Shown in pieces: positions 12,001 to 25,700 of a stretch of DNA of 64,000 bases. Origin of the DNA: Rhea pennata. Taxonomy: Eukaryota > Chordata > Aves > Rheiformes > Rheidae. The position numbers and the translations under genes are program-made. The stretch spans positions 17,083,383 through 17,147,382 of the forward strand of contig NC_084670.1 of NCBI RefSeq assembly GCF_028389875.1, given 5' to 3'. Under the pieces are notes generated by a model, which was not told the DNA's origin, searched no databases, and worked only from the letters and a program-made list of their open reading frames with translations. Positions within the stretch are counted from its first letter, which is position 1. Each line of letters starts with the position of its first letter.

Positions 12001-15000
12001 TTACGCGAGCAAAGGTACTTCTAATGTAACTTTAATCTGACTTCCAAAACACGTTTTAGAAAATTTATTTTAAAATGAGTTTGTTTCTGCCTGGAAAAAA
12101 AATGTTTGAAGGAACGTGTTCACTTCAAACATTACCCAGTGAAAGGACAGATTCTATAGACTGGTTAGATCAAACAACATGAGTTTCTCAAAAGACACAG
12201 TGAGAGGGCTTGTGAAAAGTAGGGTGCTCGTATTTGCGTTTTCCATGCTTTCTTTGATTGTTCAAAAACGTAGTCAGTCTTAGGGAGAAAGCTGTATCTG
12301 GAAAGACACCTTCCCCAAAAGGGCCACTATTTTGCTGTTGTGTGGCACTAAAAGGGCTCAAAATGAGGCAGAATTGTCTAGAGTGAAGTTCTCAGTGTAA
12401 CACAGAATTTTATTTTATTAAAAATAGTGAGAAAACAGAGGGAAAGAGAATTCTTGATGTTTACCATTCAAAGCTTGATATAATGCCAAGAACAGAGAAG
12501 TGATTAGGCAGCTAGAAAGAAACAAGACTTATTGTACAAAAATCATAGAATAGTCCTGTTTCCAGATGTCAGCTTGCTAACTGAAGCCAGAACAGCAGAA
12601 TCCTTGCAAGCAGTATTTTATAAAAAACAGGAACTGCAGTTTACATCATTGCCCCCGGTCCCCCCTGCAAAAAACGCAGAATCTAAGCATTGATTAGGCA
12701 TCAGTAATTCTGTAGTGAAACCATAGTGAAAATGCTATCAAAAAGTAAAACCTAGTAGAACGCAAATGATATCTTCCACAAAAAAACAGTATGGAATTCT
12801 TGTTTTTCTTGCTAGGATTTATTTTATTCTGGGGATGATGGGTCTACTAGAAACATGTCATTAGAAGACAACCACATTTCATCTCCATTATTATATATGC
12901 ACCAATATCTCTGAATGTTTCAGTCTGGGGAAAACTCCCACAAAATACAAGTATGGAAAGAAGTATTTAAATGTCTATTTCCAAGTCACACATACCTGAT
13001 GGAATATATCAGGGCTTGAGTCTATCTGCATTGAATTACTAAGTTTTGGGGTATCATCAGTCGATACGAGAATAATACTGAAGCTTTCTATTATTTGCAC
13101 CTACAGAGAAATTACAGGGTTCTCTTCAGAAATATCTGTGTGAAATTTCTCCTAAACCATAGTCTTAGTAAAAGCAAAACTTAATAAAAGTAGGAAAATT
13201 ATTTGAAATGAAACTTTTTTTAAAGCTACCTAGAGTCAGAATTCTTACAAGATAAATCAGCTCATCCAACTTCCACTTAATTCTGAGAAAGGCAAATGTC
13301 TAATTTTGTATTACTTGAACACAGCTCCTCTCTCTTTGCTGTTCCTATCAGCCCCAAGGCTGCCGCCTACTACAGAGATGCTGTCTTCTGCTGACTCCAG
13401 GATCTTCTGATCCTCATCTAGAGCCAACAACCTTGCTTTCCAAAAACATACTCCTTCCAGCTCTGGGGTTTCATTTAAAAAAGAATGGAGAACAACAGCC
13501 ACTGAAGAAAAGAAAAATGATTGATCTTAAACTGCTTTGCCTGCCTGTAATAGTTCTCTACTAGGCAAACTAGTTCAATAGCATTCTTTTATTTTTTAAT
13601 GACTGTTATAGACAAAGATCAGATTCTTTGTCATAGCTTGGCTATGACACTATATATTATATACCAATCAACAATGTCAGTCATTTCACTGCTTTACAAT
13701 GTTAAAGTAGGCTTCAGAGTGGGCAATGAGCAGCAAAAGTAGAAGAGAAAAGGACTATTTAATCCCTTGGTGACACGCTTTTGATGTTTTTAAACAAATA
13801 CACAGCCTTGTAAGTTCTAAAAAAAATAAATCAGCAATACTTATGACTCATTATGTGCCACAGTTTTAGAGAATGACAGAAATGAGGTGGTGCTTTAAAA
13901 TATTTTGTTTTAAATGTGATAATCATAATCAGATAGGAACAAACACCTCTATAAATTGTTTACTTTATAAACTAATCTGTAAGAAAAAAAATTGGCCAGT
14001 GGGGTTACTTGTGTGCTTTAAAGTAAGAACACATAAATGACTACCAGACCTGCAGATAAAATTTGCTACAGCAATTTCCACCTAAGGTCAAATGTTGTAT
14101 GTGCTGGGACACAATCCAATCTCCAAACAACTAAACTGCAGCATGTAAAAGCTCTTCATGCCACTCTCATGTTTTGTGCAATTCATAAACACAGGATCTA
14201 ATATTATTCTGTAGGGTAAGGAATTCAGAAACAGATTACAAATAATGCCTAAGAAAGTATCAGCAACGCTTGCCTGTATTCTGATAAAAGATTTGAAAAC
14301 TTCTACATGGGGTCCTTGTTCAGCTTTCTTAGGACTTGTTACATCCTACAGAAAAAGAATGAGATACTGGTACAAAACAATTTGCGTTTTGCAACATATT
14401 AACGTACTGATCTTTTCAGGAGGACAGGAGAGGAGAAAATGCCACTTGGAAGAACAACCAATGTTCTGAGAATAACCTGAACGCCAACTTGGCGATTTGC
14501 ACTTCAAAAATGTCTTGACTTTTATAAGACATGCATGATGGCAAAATTAAGGCTGTTAAAAATACACGGTTTACTTTGGTAGTTTATAATTCACAGTGGC
14601 ATTTAGTGGGTGGAGTTGTAAATTGGTAAGTGGACCCCGCCACAGCAGGGTATGCTGCTGCTCTGCAAAGAGGAAGCTTTACTAAGAATAGGAATGTGGT
14701 CACAGTGATAATGATCAAGGGCTTAGTATGCCTGAAATGTTGATGGGAGACCTGCAGGTGGTTTTTGGATATATAACAGCTGCTCTAGAAATTAGATGTT
14801 ATCAAAGATTCAGATTTCTGAAATACTGAATTAGGATGAAAAACATACAAACCTTAGCCTTAAGTTTAAGACTTACCTTCAAATTTTAATAGTACTACTG
14901 AAGGGAATAGTGACATATGAATCATTTACATTCTTGATAATTTGGAAGGCACAATTGTACAGATAATAAAGTGAACTTATTTTGCCATAAGAGAGAGCCA

Positions 15001-16850
15001 AGATTGAAGAAGAGCCTCTGCACTTATAAAAGCCCTTTTTCGCATGACTTTTCAAATAGATTAATCAGCCACAAAAGCAATGAGATATCTTAAACAGATA
15101 CTTGATCTGGTCTGTCAAACAATCAAACAAAAAGGTCTGATTTGTAAGTCAGAGACTTCCTGGAAAGAAGAAACACCAATGTTCTTAATGCAATCAGAAT
15201 TTTAAAGATATTACATTACTCTAGGCAGGAATAATTTACTTATCACTTGCTAGGAAAATACGCCTTTGGACTGTTTGCAGCTCTAAAGGGCTTACCTGAA
15301 GGTCACAAATCAATAGCATTATACTAAGAATCCTGAGTGAAAGATGCGGGGATGGTAATATAACACCCTCTACCTTCAAATGCTCTGAAGCTTTACTACT
15401 GAGGCACAGCCGCTACCTGGTTACTTTTCAGCTATAAGTATAAAGAAAATACATTGAACCCAAATGCCTAACAAGGTACTTGAATGACTACCATAAATTC
15501 ATGTTTCTGGCTGCCTGAATTCCCCATCAGAGGACATCAGCACAGTAGTTTCACTTCTCTGGCCTTAAGGAGCGTGCAGGAGCTACGTGCCTGGGTCAGC
15601 CTTAAATGATCCTCAGGAAGCTTTTCAACAGAGCAAAAAGAAATCTGCCTGAAGTCACTGCACCCACTTCATGCTGTAGCACGACCACTTCCCACTGGGC
15701 CCTGCTTTGATCGCTGTTTGTGCTGGCCGGCTCTAAGCCTCCCGGCCCAGCAAGGGTTGTGCACAGACCTCCCACTGCTAAACAGCTTGTCAGTGGAGGA
15801 AGCTGAGTTGCTTTTCCTGAAGGAAGACACTGACAAAGTGCTTTTTGTCTCAAAAATGGTACATAAAACCTCTAATCTTGCTTATTTCCAATGTGGAATG
15901 TTAGACACAACTCTAGGAGAAGGCATGTTGAGCTGCATGCTAACATTCCCTATTTAAAATTTTTACTAAAATCCTAGTGGTGATTTCATTTATCACTGAC
16001 TAGATAAAAGGACTACCCAGAAGAAATTTTGTGCTAGTAACCTATCACACTGGACTGGTGAGTCATCTACATGGAACTCAATGATCACCACATGCCTTCT
16101 GTCAAAGCGATTGCTTAAGGAGGCAGCTATACGGACAGAAATTGAGTTTTATCATCTTCCTGGAAAGATTCCGTCAGAGAGCTCTTACAGCAGTTTTTGT
16201 GCCTGAGATAGGAAACAGATGAAGTTCTATCAGTGTTAAGCCACTAATAATAGGCTACTTGGTAGACAGGATTGAACAGTGCAGGACCCCAAGTAGTCTT
16301 AAAACTTCTGCTTTAAAATTTGGTGTTCCCATGTATTAACAAATCTAAAACATACCCTAAGATAATTATTAAGATTTGCTTCAAATCCTTCCTTTCTCAA
16401 TAATGGCAAGAAAGGAGGCACTAACGTGTTACTCTCCTTTTTATCACAGATAAACAAGAGTAGGGACTTCAGGGTAACTATTCTAGGTCTGCGAATTTCA
16501 GCACTCTACATACTTACAGTCCATCTTGATTGATGTTCTGAAATTCTGGCTGGATATGGAAATTCGCTGGCTAGAAAGTGAATCTCTCAACCTCAGAGCA
16601 CCTTATTCTACAAAACACTGAAATCCTGTCATATGCACGTGAAGTGTGTACAGCATAGACAAGCAATACCAAACAGATTTAAGTGCAGTTAGAACTCTTA
16701 AATACATCATAAAACATAAAACTAGAATTACATTAAGTATTTTTACCTGATTTCTTATGTTCTCTCCAGGCTATTCTGAATTCTAGTGTTCCTTCAATGG
16801 AACAGTGCTTCTCCCAGCACCAAAACCAGTCTCTCTTAAGTAGAAATAGA
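9001..16850. other. Intergenic AT-rich DNA, no supported gene
   Basis: Mostly AT-rich sequence with stops in all frames. One exon-like minus-strand frame (13315-13462) is listed separately. A slightly GC-richer patch at about 15540-15830 has an 83-codon minus-strand frame but no splice signals or family resemblance. Nothing else was seen. Confidence 0.6.
13315..13462 (-). other. Exon-like open frame of unknown origin
   Basis: On the minus strand a 148-bp segment is bounded by an AG acceptor (after a T-rich tract at about 13470-13490) and a GTAATA donor. It stays open with a hydrophilic, charged peptide that includes LLALDEDQKILESAEDSISV. Composition is more like coding DNA than the surrounding AT-rich intergenic sequence. 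I do not recognise the peptide. It could be a pseudogene remnant, an exon of an unannotated gene, a lncRNA exon, or chance. Confidence 0.2.
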
Positions 16851-16859
16851 TGTGTCACC

Positions 16860-17130
16860 CTTCTGACTGGTTGCTCTTCCTAGAGAGAGTGCTCAGACTT
16901 GGATGCAGTATTCCAGGCACAAGCAAGCTACATTTCGCATTAATTCTCAAAATATCATTCTTCTCTAGCTGCAGTCTAAAACTACATTGGCCACGTAACA
17001 TTACAAACTTATGAGCTATGAGCATTCAGTCTCATTACCCACTCACACATTTTTTCAACTCAACAGCTATTTTTCTAGTATACTGTATTGATCGTGTCAA
17101 GGCTTACTTGCTTACCAGGATGGTTCTCTG
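16860..17130 (-). mobile_element. Old, decayed CR1-like LINE fragment (tentative)
   Basis: The plus strand reads like a decayed version of the antisense text seen in avian CR1 3' regions: a 'ttggatgcagtattccagg' stretch near 16899, then 'acattggccacg', and then a patch that in younger copies covers 'cattcagtctcattaccc'. It lacks the clean 3' tail of the younger copies in this window. The call rests on remembered CR1 text only. Confidence 0.35.
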
Positions 17131-19620
17131 TTTGGGCTAGTTATCAGCACCAGAGGTGGAACAGATTTGTTTTTTGCTCTGCAGTAAACAAAAATTATCT
17201 CCTACCCTCCTGTACTCACTCTCAGAATAATTCTTAAGCTCTTAGTGAACTATAGCCAATTAACATAGCTCCATTTTCACCTTTATTTTTACTTCTTAGC
17301 AGGTGAAAATTTAGGTGAAGATCCCACACCACATTTACCAATCAGCTCCTTGCACACCATGGAAAACTGTTGTACAGGTCAGAATTTAGGAACTTTAACA
17401 TATGACACATGACTTGTACACATTCCAGCTAACTTCTACACTGTCAACTATTCCTTGTGATTCCTTTGGAATAGCCATGTTTATACTTTGTAAGTTTATT
17501 TCTGAACCGTCTAAACTTTGCATTTTTAACTGAATATGAATCCTAATTGAAGATGAATCCAAACAAGCAGTGCACTATCCCAGTTTGACAGTCATTATTG
17601 GCTATTCTTTAATCATTTCTTCATAGACAAGTCTCTTCTCTAGTGCTCTATCTCCCAATAGAATACAAAACATGTTGTTTTTCTAATTAAATGAATCTTT
17701 TCTCTAAAATACACTAAAAAAATTTTGCAGCCAAGTCACTCCACAGCACACAATGAATGGCTCCTGGTAACTAACAGCAGTTATAACCAAAGTATCAGGT
17801 AGCCAGTTTAGAGGCTTCAAGAAACCCCAGCTGAGACTACACAGATGGATTCAAACAAAACTGAATTCTTCCACCTCAGTTTAGAAGTGGGTGAACACAA
17901 TCCATTTCCAACTCAAAGCTGTATGACTGTTAATACTAACCAGATACTTTTAGAATTTGCCACATACAAACTTGTAAAGAGGTGAAGATTTTGTACCTGA
18001 AGCTGTGAGCAACTGTGATAATTCTAGCTCTCTCTCTTACAGATGATACAGCAAAGGAAAATATTTTGGTTTTTAATTTCTTGGCTAGCAGAGGATAGGC
18101 TGAAATCAAGTTAATGCATATCATTGTATCACTTACCAAAGAAAAGCCTACATTTTCCATGATGATCTTTATGTAATCTAGCTGATCCTGTGATATGCTT
18201 TTAAAAGCCAATCATGGACTAGATTCAAGATTTTATTTCTGAAGTCTTTCCAATTCTTCATACATGATGACTTTAAAAAGGTTTTGATATTTTGTAATAG
18301 CAGATGGGTAATTTTTTAAGTAGCAAAAAAACTAAATGAATACAAATATAATTGTAAAAGTGTTGTTTAAAATTTAATGAAAATTTAATGAAAAAAATTT
18401 CTAAAAACACAGATTTTATATAATAAATGATACTTGTACGCCCCAATAGTGCACACAAGCAGATGATTACCATATATCAATATTTGTTAGGATGGATGAG
18501 ATCGTGAAGAAAGAGAACATCAGTATTCTTTCTATATAGTATTTCATTGCTAGTAATTTATAGTATGTTTAACAAGCAGGCATAAACTAAAGTGTTTTCA
18601 GTCAACAGTTATATATTATTTAAATATGCATTCTCTATTTATGTATATAACTTCTCTGGATGCATTATTTTCCAAAAGACACATCACAATTCTATGAGCG
18701 CATGTCTGAAAAGTTACTTTCTTAATCAGAATTTTTTTCGTATTAACCCTTTATCAACTGAATACATACAAAAATGTTCAACCTGGGGCATAAGTAGGTC
18801 TTACTTCAGTGAATAGCTGCTCTCATATTCAAATACAGATAAATTCTTAATACTTTGCTAAAGTTGTGACACATGAGAGTCACATTAAGAGCTCAAATCA
18901 TGTCTATGTAATCTACTCTTTTGATCACATTTGTAAAGTATTACTATAGGATAGGTATACTCCTCATCTTAATGGAAAGTAGAAAAAAAGGCCAAATGAG
19001 GCAGCCTTATGGCTGCAGCCATATTCCAGTTACTCTTCATACCATATCCCAACTACATACATCCTAGCAACCAGTGGTGTTAAACTATGGGAAAGAGAAA
19101 GGAGGGGAACCTAAATTCCCACCTGTCTTAATAGGATAGATATCATCACCTTGGGAAACTAGATTTCTGCAAGAAGAGAAGTTTTATGATTGAAATACGA
19201 CATATAATGGCTGCTAACAAAATAACTATGCACCCATTCTATGAGTGCTCTCCTCTCGCACTGAAGCTGGAAAGCAATGCACAATCACCTGTGTCTACCA
19301 CGCTGAAAGCATGCACATAAGCATATGTTTATAGCACAGGATCTAAGCATGGTAAATTCACCAAACCAACTTACAACTTTGTGTGAACACTCTACACTTA
19401 TGCATCGTTCACTAGTGCTATGCAGTTTGCTCTTCCACTTCTGTTCCAGAAATAATATATTTATTGGTAATGCCAAGTCAATTTTTCATATAGAATCAGC
19501 CAATAGGATATGCAGCAGCAATTGACCTGCATTTCCAGGCCCACAGCAGAAATTTTTCTAGAGAAGAGCTAACATTATAGTGCTCAGTCCTGAAAAATAC
19601 AACTAGTCCTCAACTAAAAA
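17131..19620. other. Intergenic AT-rich DNA downstream of ODF2L
   Basis: No supported gene. Contains a small direct duplication near 18368-18392 (AAAATTTAATG twice) and otherwise unremarkable AT-rich DNA up to the ODF2L polyadenylation region. Confidence 0.6.
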
Positions 19621-19644
19621 GTGCAGACACAAATGTAAGATTTC

Positions 19645-19650
19645 TTTATT
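19645..19650 (-). terminator. ODF2L: Likely ODF2L polyadenylation signal (AATAAA)
   Basis: A canonical AATAAA lies on the minus strand only 20 bp past the ODF2L stop codon (19671-19673), and a TG-rich stretch (TTTGTGTCTG) follows at about 19615-19633. This would give an unusually short 3' UTR of roughly 40-50 bases. A more distal site cannot be excluded. Confidence 0.6.
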
Positions 19651-19670
19651 ACTAAAATAAATGAAATAAT

Positions 19671-19799
19671 TCAGCCAAACATTGTTACATATGAGGCTTT
19701 CAAAAACTCCAAATAATTCTGCATGCTCTGAGTCTTGTTTTCTGACTTCTGCAGGCTGTTCTCCAGTTCTTTTAAGCACACTTCCTGGTGCTTTTCATT
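19671..19799 (-). CDS. ODF2L: ODF2L last coding exon 18 with stop
   Basis: Acceptor TTTTTAG|AAT, then 42 codons and TGA at 19671-19673. Peptide [20 protein letters not shown] and [19 protein letters not shown] match the human C-terminus and, more distantly, that of ODF2 (SMQNYVQFLKSSYANVFG). Confidence 0.97.
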   Translation of the reverse strand, partial: NEKHQEVCLKELENSLQKSENKTQSMQNYLEFLKASYVTMFG

Positions 19800-22700
19800 C
19801 TAAAAAAAACAAGAGATGCAATGCAAATTAGAAACAAGGCCCAAATCAAAATAATGAAGATAAGGTACTAATTCTATTACTGTCTAAGCTTTTATATGCA
19901 CATCTAAAGTTTTCATTGGATCTACATAGCTGAAGGTTCCCAAAAGAACCTCAACATATTGAAGATCTACGACCACTCATGATCAGAATTAATCTGCTTG
20001 AACAGCCTTATAATCCAAAAAAGGCCTGTGAATGTAGAAACTAACTTTTAAAATTTTTATCTTGAAAGATTCCTAACAGCTTAATTCTACTATGGACTTA
20101 ACAACTCACTCTCATGTTTTCTTGAAAAATCAAGAACTGTTATTGATCTCTGACACAACACGATTTTTTTGCCTCTGGTTGTTTATTAAAATAAAGGCTG
20201 ATTGATAGCAGTGTTGCATGCTTATTAGATCCACACTTATGCACACCAGAGATGATTTGTTATATAAATACTACAGATACTCAGGGTATTTCCTTTTATG
20301 TCTGTTACAGATTTCAGACGCTAGTCAGTTAAATTTAATTTTTAAAAAGGTATGTTTAATTATAGTCTGTGTATTTAATTCCAGTTTTAGAAAAAGTAAC
20401 CTAGTTAAAATGAGTAAAGAAAGCTACCTTCACAGTCCTATTTTGTTTCCAAATTTGATACGACAACAGGAATGAAACAATTTTATCATTTTCCATAATG
20501 TATTTTCAGCTGTATGCACGTTAATTGGAAAAAATACCCAGTATCTTCTGCATTCACTCACAACAGCTTTTCTCTCAGACATTAATAACTTTTCATACTT
20601 ATTTTCAGCTGTAAATTTAAAATCAAATCTATTTGACAATATATTTTAGTTCTGACAGAAAGGGACCAAGCAGTGCTCTGGGAAGTGACATGAATTCTTA
20701 TCACCTAGGGTCAGTGATTCTCAGTTTCTTTGCCTTCAGCCATTGGAGTGAGAGTTTTAACTGGACTAACAAGCAAGCAATCATTTAGAAATGCTTTCTT
20801 GGTAATTTGATTGGAAAGAGCAAAATTAAATTACTTTCTCTAGAAATAAACTCTTGAGATTTGATTCTATTCCCACCCAACCTGGTAACTGGACTACTGC
20901 TGATTTTAAAGAAAATAGGATGAGGCAAAAAAAAATAATAATAATCCCAACAGTAAAACAATTTACAGATCTCACACAAGCATTATAAATAGTTTCCTTT
21001 CAAACTGATTTAAAAAATAATTCTGACAAAAATGCAAATGCAGGTCTCTACTTCTACTTGTTTTCTAAGTTGTAGAAAGAAATAAATTAGGATCTAAGCA
21101 CGCTCAGCTCAATTAAGGTATAACAGTGTACAGTCTGAGTATCCAAGGCAAGCACTGCTGCTGCCATTCAAAATCATGCTTAAGGTAGAAAGTGTGAAAA
21201 ATTTCCTGATCCTTTAATTTCCGCAGAACAACGCTACAGTCTAGCAGATCTAACCTTCGTACCTCATAATTTTGTTCTTACCACTGTTTTCTCTTACCAA
21301 GTATTCATTTTCTTTTTGAATACACTACATCATCCACTTAATAATTAATTAAAAACCTAAACCAAGCACAGATCAAAAAAGCTTCTGAAATCAGGACAAA
21401 AGTACACGAGTAAAAGCTGTGGGCTATACTGACTGTCTCCATGAGATGAGAATGGGGTTTTAACTGATACAGATCTTAAAACGATCTAGTCAGACCTGAG
21501 CAGATTCTGGACCTTCAAATTAGATTTGTATCATCTGTGGAAAGGATTTCTGAAGAATAAAGAAGATCTGCTGATAGGCTTTCTATCCCCAGCAACTAAA
21601 TCAGCTTCAGAGTGTAAAAGCCCCGAAGTCTTTCATAAAACAGTAGGTTTTGCTTCCATTCACTTCCTCTCACTTGTTGAGAATCCAGGGGAAGAAAAAT
21701 ATACCTTTTTTGTGTCTTTAATTGGATTTTAAATAGTGTCATAGCTTATTATTACTGACCATAGGACAAATTTCTAACTGTATCAAAACTTCGATTAAAT
21801 CAAAAGATATGCCACCACTTGATTAGGAAATTCAGGCATATCTTCCATGGTATTAGCAGAAAGTGTTCGGCAATTTTCTGGATTAGTTAAAAAAAGAAAT
21901 CAGACACAACCGCTTTTTTGGTTGGTTAGATTTTCAAAGAGTATTAACCATCCAAAATATCTATTCAGCAGAGCCACAGTCTAAGAAGGGTAGTGTCAAC
22001 TTATAACGTTCTAGGCATTTAAAGGCTTGACACTTTCAAAATCAGAACATCTGCTTAGTTACTATGCACATGCAACATGCTACATAAACTGCTTTTCATA
22101 AATTCCAGTAAGACCTGATTTCCGTATCAACTCAGAAAAATATCACTATGTTGTTATGTAACTGTTATCCATTTACTCAAATTTAGATAAGCTGACTAAA
22201 TTTAGAGCAGCCTTGCTGGCAAAAGTGAACTGAATAAAAGATGTAAACTCCATCTACTTCCAGTGCTTTAGTAATACAGACTGGTCATCTAGTAAGTATT
22301 TTTAAAAAGTCAATATATAAAACACATTGTCAAGTTGAATTAATTTGTTATTCTCTAATGTGTGTATCAATTCCAATGAAAATGTATTTTTCAGTTAAAG
22401 TAACTTTATGTAAATTATAATTTAAAAAAATCATTATTTACTCACATGATAAAACATGCAGAGAAGTTGTTTTTTCTCTTCTTCTCTCTTTCTTAATTCA
22501 GTTTCAAGAACTAGCATTTTTGTCTGAAGGGCTTGTTGCTTGTATGATATTCTTTCCATTTCTTCAGATACCTATAATGGTAATGATAGAGAAAATGATG
22601 TATATTTACTTTCACCTAAAGCCCAGAACAAGTAACTTTCTTGTAATCATTAATAGTTCTATTTCCTACTCAGTTATTTCCCACAATTTCTCACTTCACA

Positions 22701-25700
22701 GAAAATAAACAAACCTGGGAAGCATTTTGACAGAATTAGACCTAGTTTCAATTTGGAATAAAACATAATTAGTGAAAGGGGACATCTTAGTAACTCATTT
22801 GTAAATGAGCCAAACTTGAGATTTTTTTTCAAAATCAAACAATATCTTCAGAGAGTAATAAGATATTCAGAGAGTTAATTTCAACATGATTAATTTGAGA
22901 GGGAAATTACAGCTTCATACCTATTTTCTGATTAAATAAATATAATTCTCAGTAATCTATATCCTACATTTCCTTGTCCATATGATTTAATCTGTATCCT
23001 TTCTGTAAACATTGTATCTCCACTTCATACTATAAGAGTGCAAAGCCTTCCTCTAAAATTAGAAAGATTTCAACACCAAAGTCCTTGCAGGTTGCATATT
23101 CCAAAGAAAATGAGAAAAAGGCAAGATTCAGCTCTTATTCTGAAACTTTTTGCTATATACGTAGTTTCACATATTAGGTGGTTAAAGTATTCTGTTTGAT
23201 TTGTCGATAAACACAATGGCAAAACATTGCTCCACTGAACTTTGTCATTAATTTCAATAGGATCAGGATTCTACCAAGAGTCAAACTGTGTAATTCATAT
23301 TTAAATATGGAGAATTTCCAGTAGGTACACTTTCCAGCATTGCTCCCTATATGCAAAATAAGCTTGTCCCATCTTTCCTTCTCAAGCATATTTTTAAGGT
23401 CATTTTTTATTTCTAAATAGAAAATTGCAAGATTAATAAACTTACTAAACCATCAATACCATTTTTCTCCCATCTTCCAAAGCAGATTCCAGTTGTCTGG
23501 CTAAACCATCACACTCTGCAGTTTTCTCTGTAAGCTGTAATTTACTGCACTGAAGACTCTCATCTTGTTTTGCAAGCTGATTAGCAAATTCTTCATTTTG
23601 AAATTCCATCTTTTCTAACTGTCTTTATGCAAAAGACATTCACATATTATACTTCATCACAGCAAGAAAGGCATAAAAAAATGCAATCACACTGAAAACA
23701 AAGTTACCTTTTAAGATCTTCGTATTTCTTCTGAATGTTATAGTTTTCTTCTTCCAAAGAATGACTGCCCAAGAAAGCTATATTATCTTCCTCCTGTGAA
23801 AATAACAATTCCTTTCCACTGTAGAGACTAACATTCAGGATATTATAGACTAAAGTAAACTCACCTCTTAAAATCCAGTCAAACAACATAACTGCAAATG
23901 CAAGCGAACTATATATTGTATTTAAAACAAACCAAATACAATCAAAGTAGCAGACTTTGGGTAAATATTTAGACTGAAGATTTGCTATGTAAAAAAGTGA
24001 AATCTGAACAAGACTCTCATAGTGCTCTGACTCTCATAGTGACTCTCTGGCAGAGTATTCTCTTCTGCTGCAAAGCACATCAATAATAATAAATAGCCAT
24101 GCCATATAAATTGATGTTCATATACAAAACCACCTATTTAAACTAATTTTTAAAATGAAATAGATAAAATATAAGGAATATTCAGATTTAGGCTTTAAAA
24201 AGAAAATACAAGAAATAACATAAAAAACAAAAGTATACTTTGATAAGCTAATTTCTAGTTATCAGTAGAATATACGCATTTAAATGTTAAAGTTTCACAG
24301 CATCAAAAATATACCTATTTCTCTGAGCAAATATTGTCTGTTTTATAAATTATGCATTTAAAAAATTAGATGAATGTGGAATTAAATTATTCCACTAGAT
24401 ACAAACAATCATTAGGATTGTACATTTATTTTGAAGGAAAAATTCTGCAACGCTTCTCATGACACAGCTATTCAAAAGGATCAAAGACTTACTCATTTAA
24501 AAGATAGAGAATCTAAAAGCAAATATAAATACTAGACTTTTCTGTCACATGCTGAATCCACCTAAATACAATTGGCAATAGTTTTATTTGCATTGTGCTA
24601 TTTCTGCAGAAGGGGCTTTCACTTTATGAAGCAAATAATATAGGAAAGGGTATAACAGCCACAAGCATAAAAAGGGGGGAAAAAAGTGTTCTAAAGACTT
24701 TCTTCCACATAATTTCTTACTTATCTTTAAAAATTGTTCTTAGCACCTGAACCTGCAGCTCCCTAAGAGTTTTGCACTTCTGTGCGTGAATCCTTTGACA
24801 GGACATAAGGTCTTCCTGATATTCTTGCAGCTTTTCTTCAGCTGCTTTCAGCAAGTCACGAACATGTTCTAACTCATTTAAGTCAGCCTCCATTTTGCTC
24901 CTCACCTGCATGTTAGCATCACAGGAGAAAAATGCAAGTGAAAAAACATTAATTGTTACAATACTTGATAGCTTTCCATGTAAGTAGTAAATCTGAAATT
25001 CTACATGTTACACAACATCACCTATTCCATAAAATACTGACAAGGTTGCAAGTTCACCACTGGAGAAATTTCTCTCTCTGATTATATTTCATTAAAGGCT
25101 CAGTAACACTGATGTTAAACACTTACAACGTTATGCAAGTTCTAGGAGATTGAGCATCCCCCCCCTTTTTTATGATCATAATACATATTGCAAGGCAGCA
25201 TACAAACAAACTAAGCAGCTTACAGGAGAAATTCTGACTGCACACAGAATTATTGTGGTATTTGAAAAGACAGCAACAACTAATGCCACAAAAAGCCACT
25301 CACAATGCTCTGCAAGTATGATTTATGGGATCAAAAAGGTCCATTCTACAAATGAATTATGGAAAAGTGAATAAAGTTAGTATGAAATAAAGTAAATATC
25401 CAAGAGACATCACTGTGAGGACTGATCCTATTCTATAAAATCACAGCAGGCAATGCAAAACTTCTCCTTGCCTCAATTTCACTGCTTAAAAAAAATGTCT
25501 TTTGATGAGCAATGGCATTGAGAAATTCAATTTCTCTATCAATTTTTTGTATTCTGGTGCTTGTGAAAGTGCTATCTATATTCCAGTATTCAGCTCCACC
25601 TGCTGAAAAAACTTAAAATTAGTCCATGTATGGACTCTCTGTTTTAACCACTAGTTCAAATGCACAACTTACATAGCAGTCTTAGAGTATGTTGACTTCC

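Noticed and set aside
15540-15860. GC-richer patch with an 83-codon minus-strand frame
   Set aside because: No splice signals, no family resemblance, and the peptide looks compositionally random.
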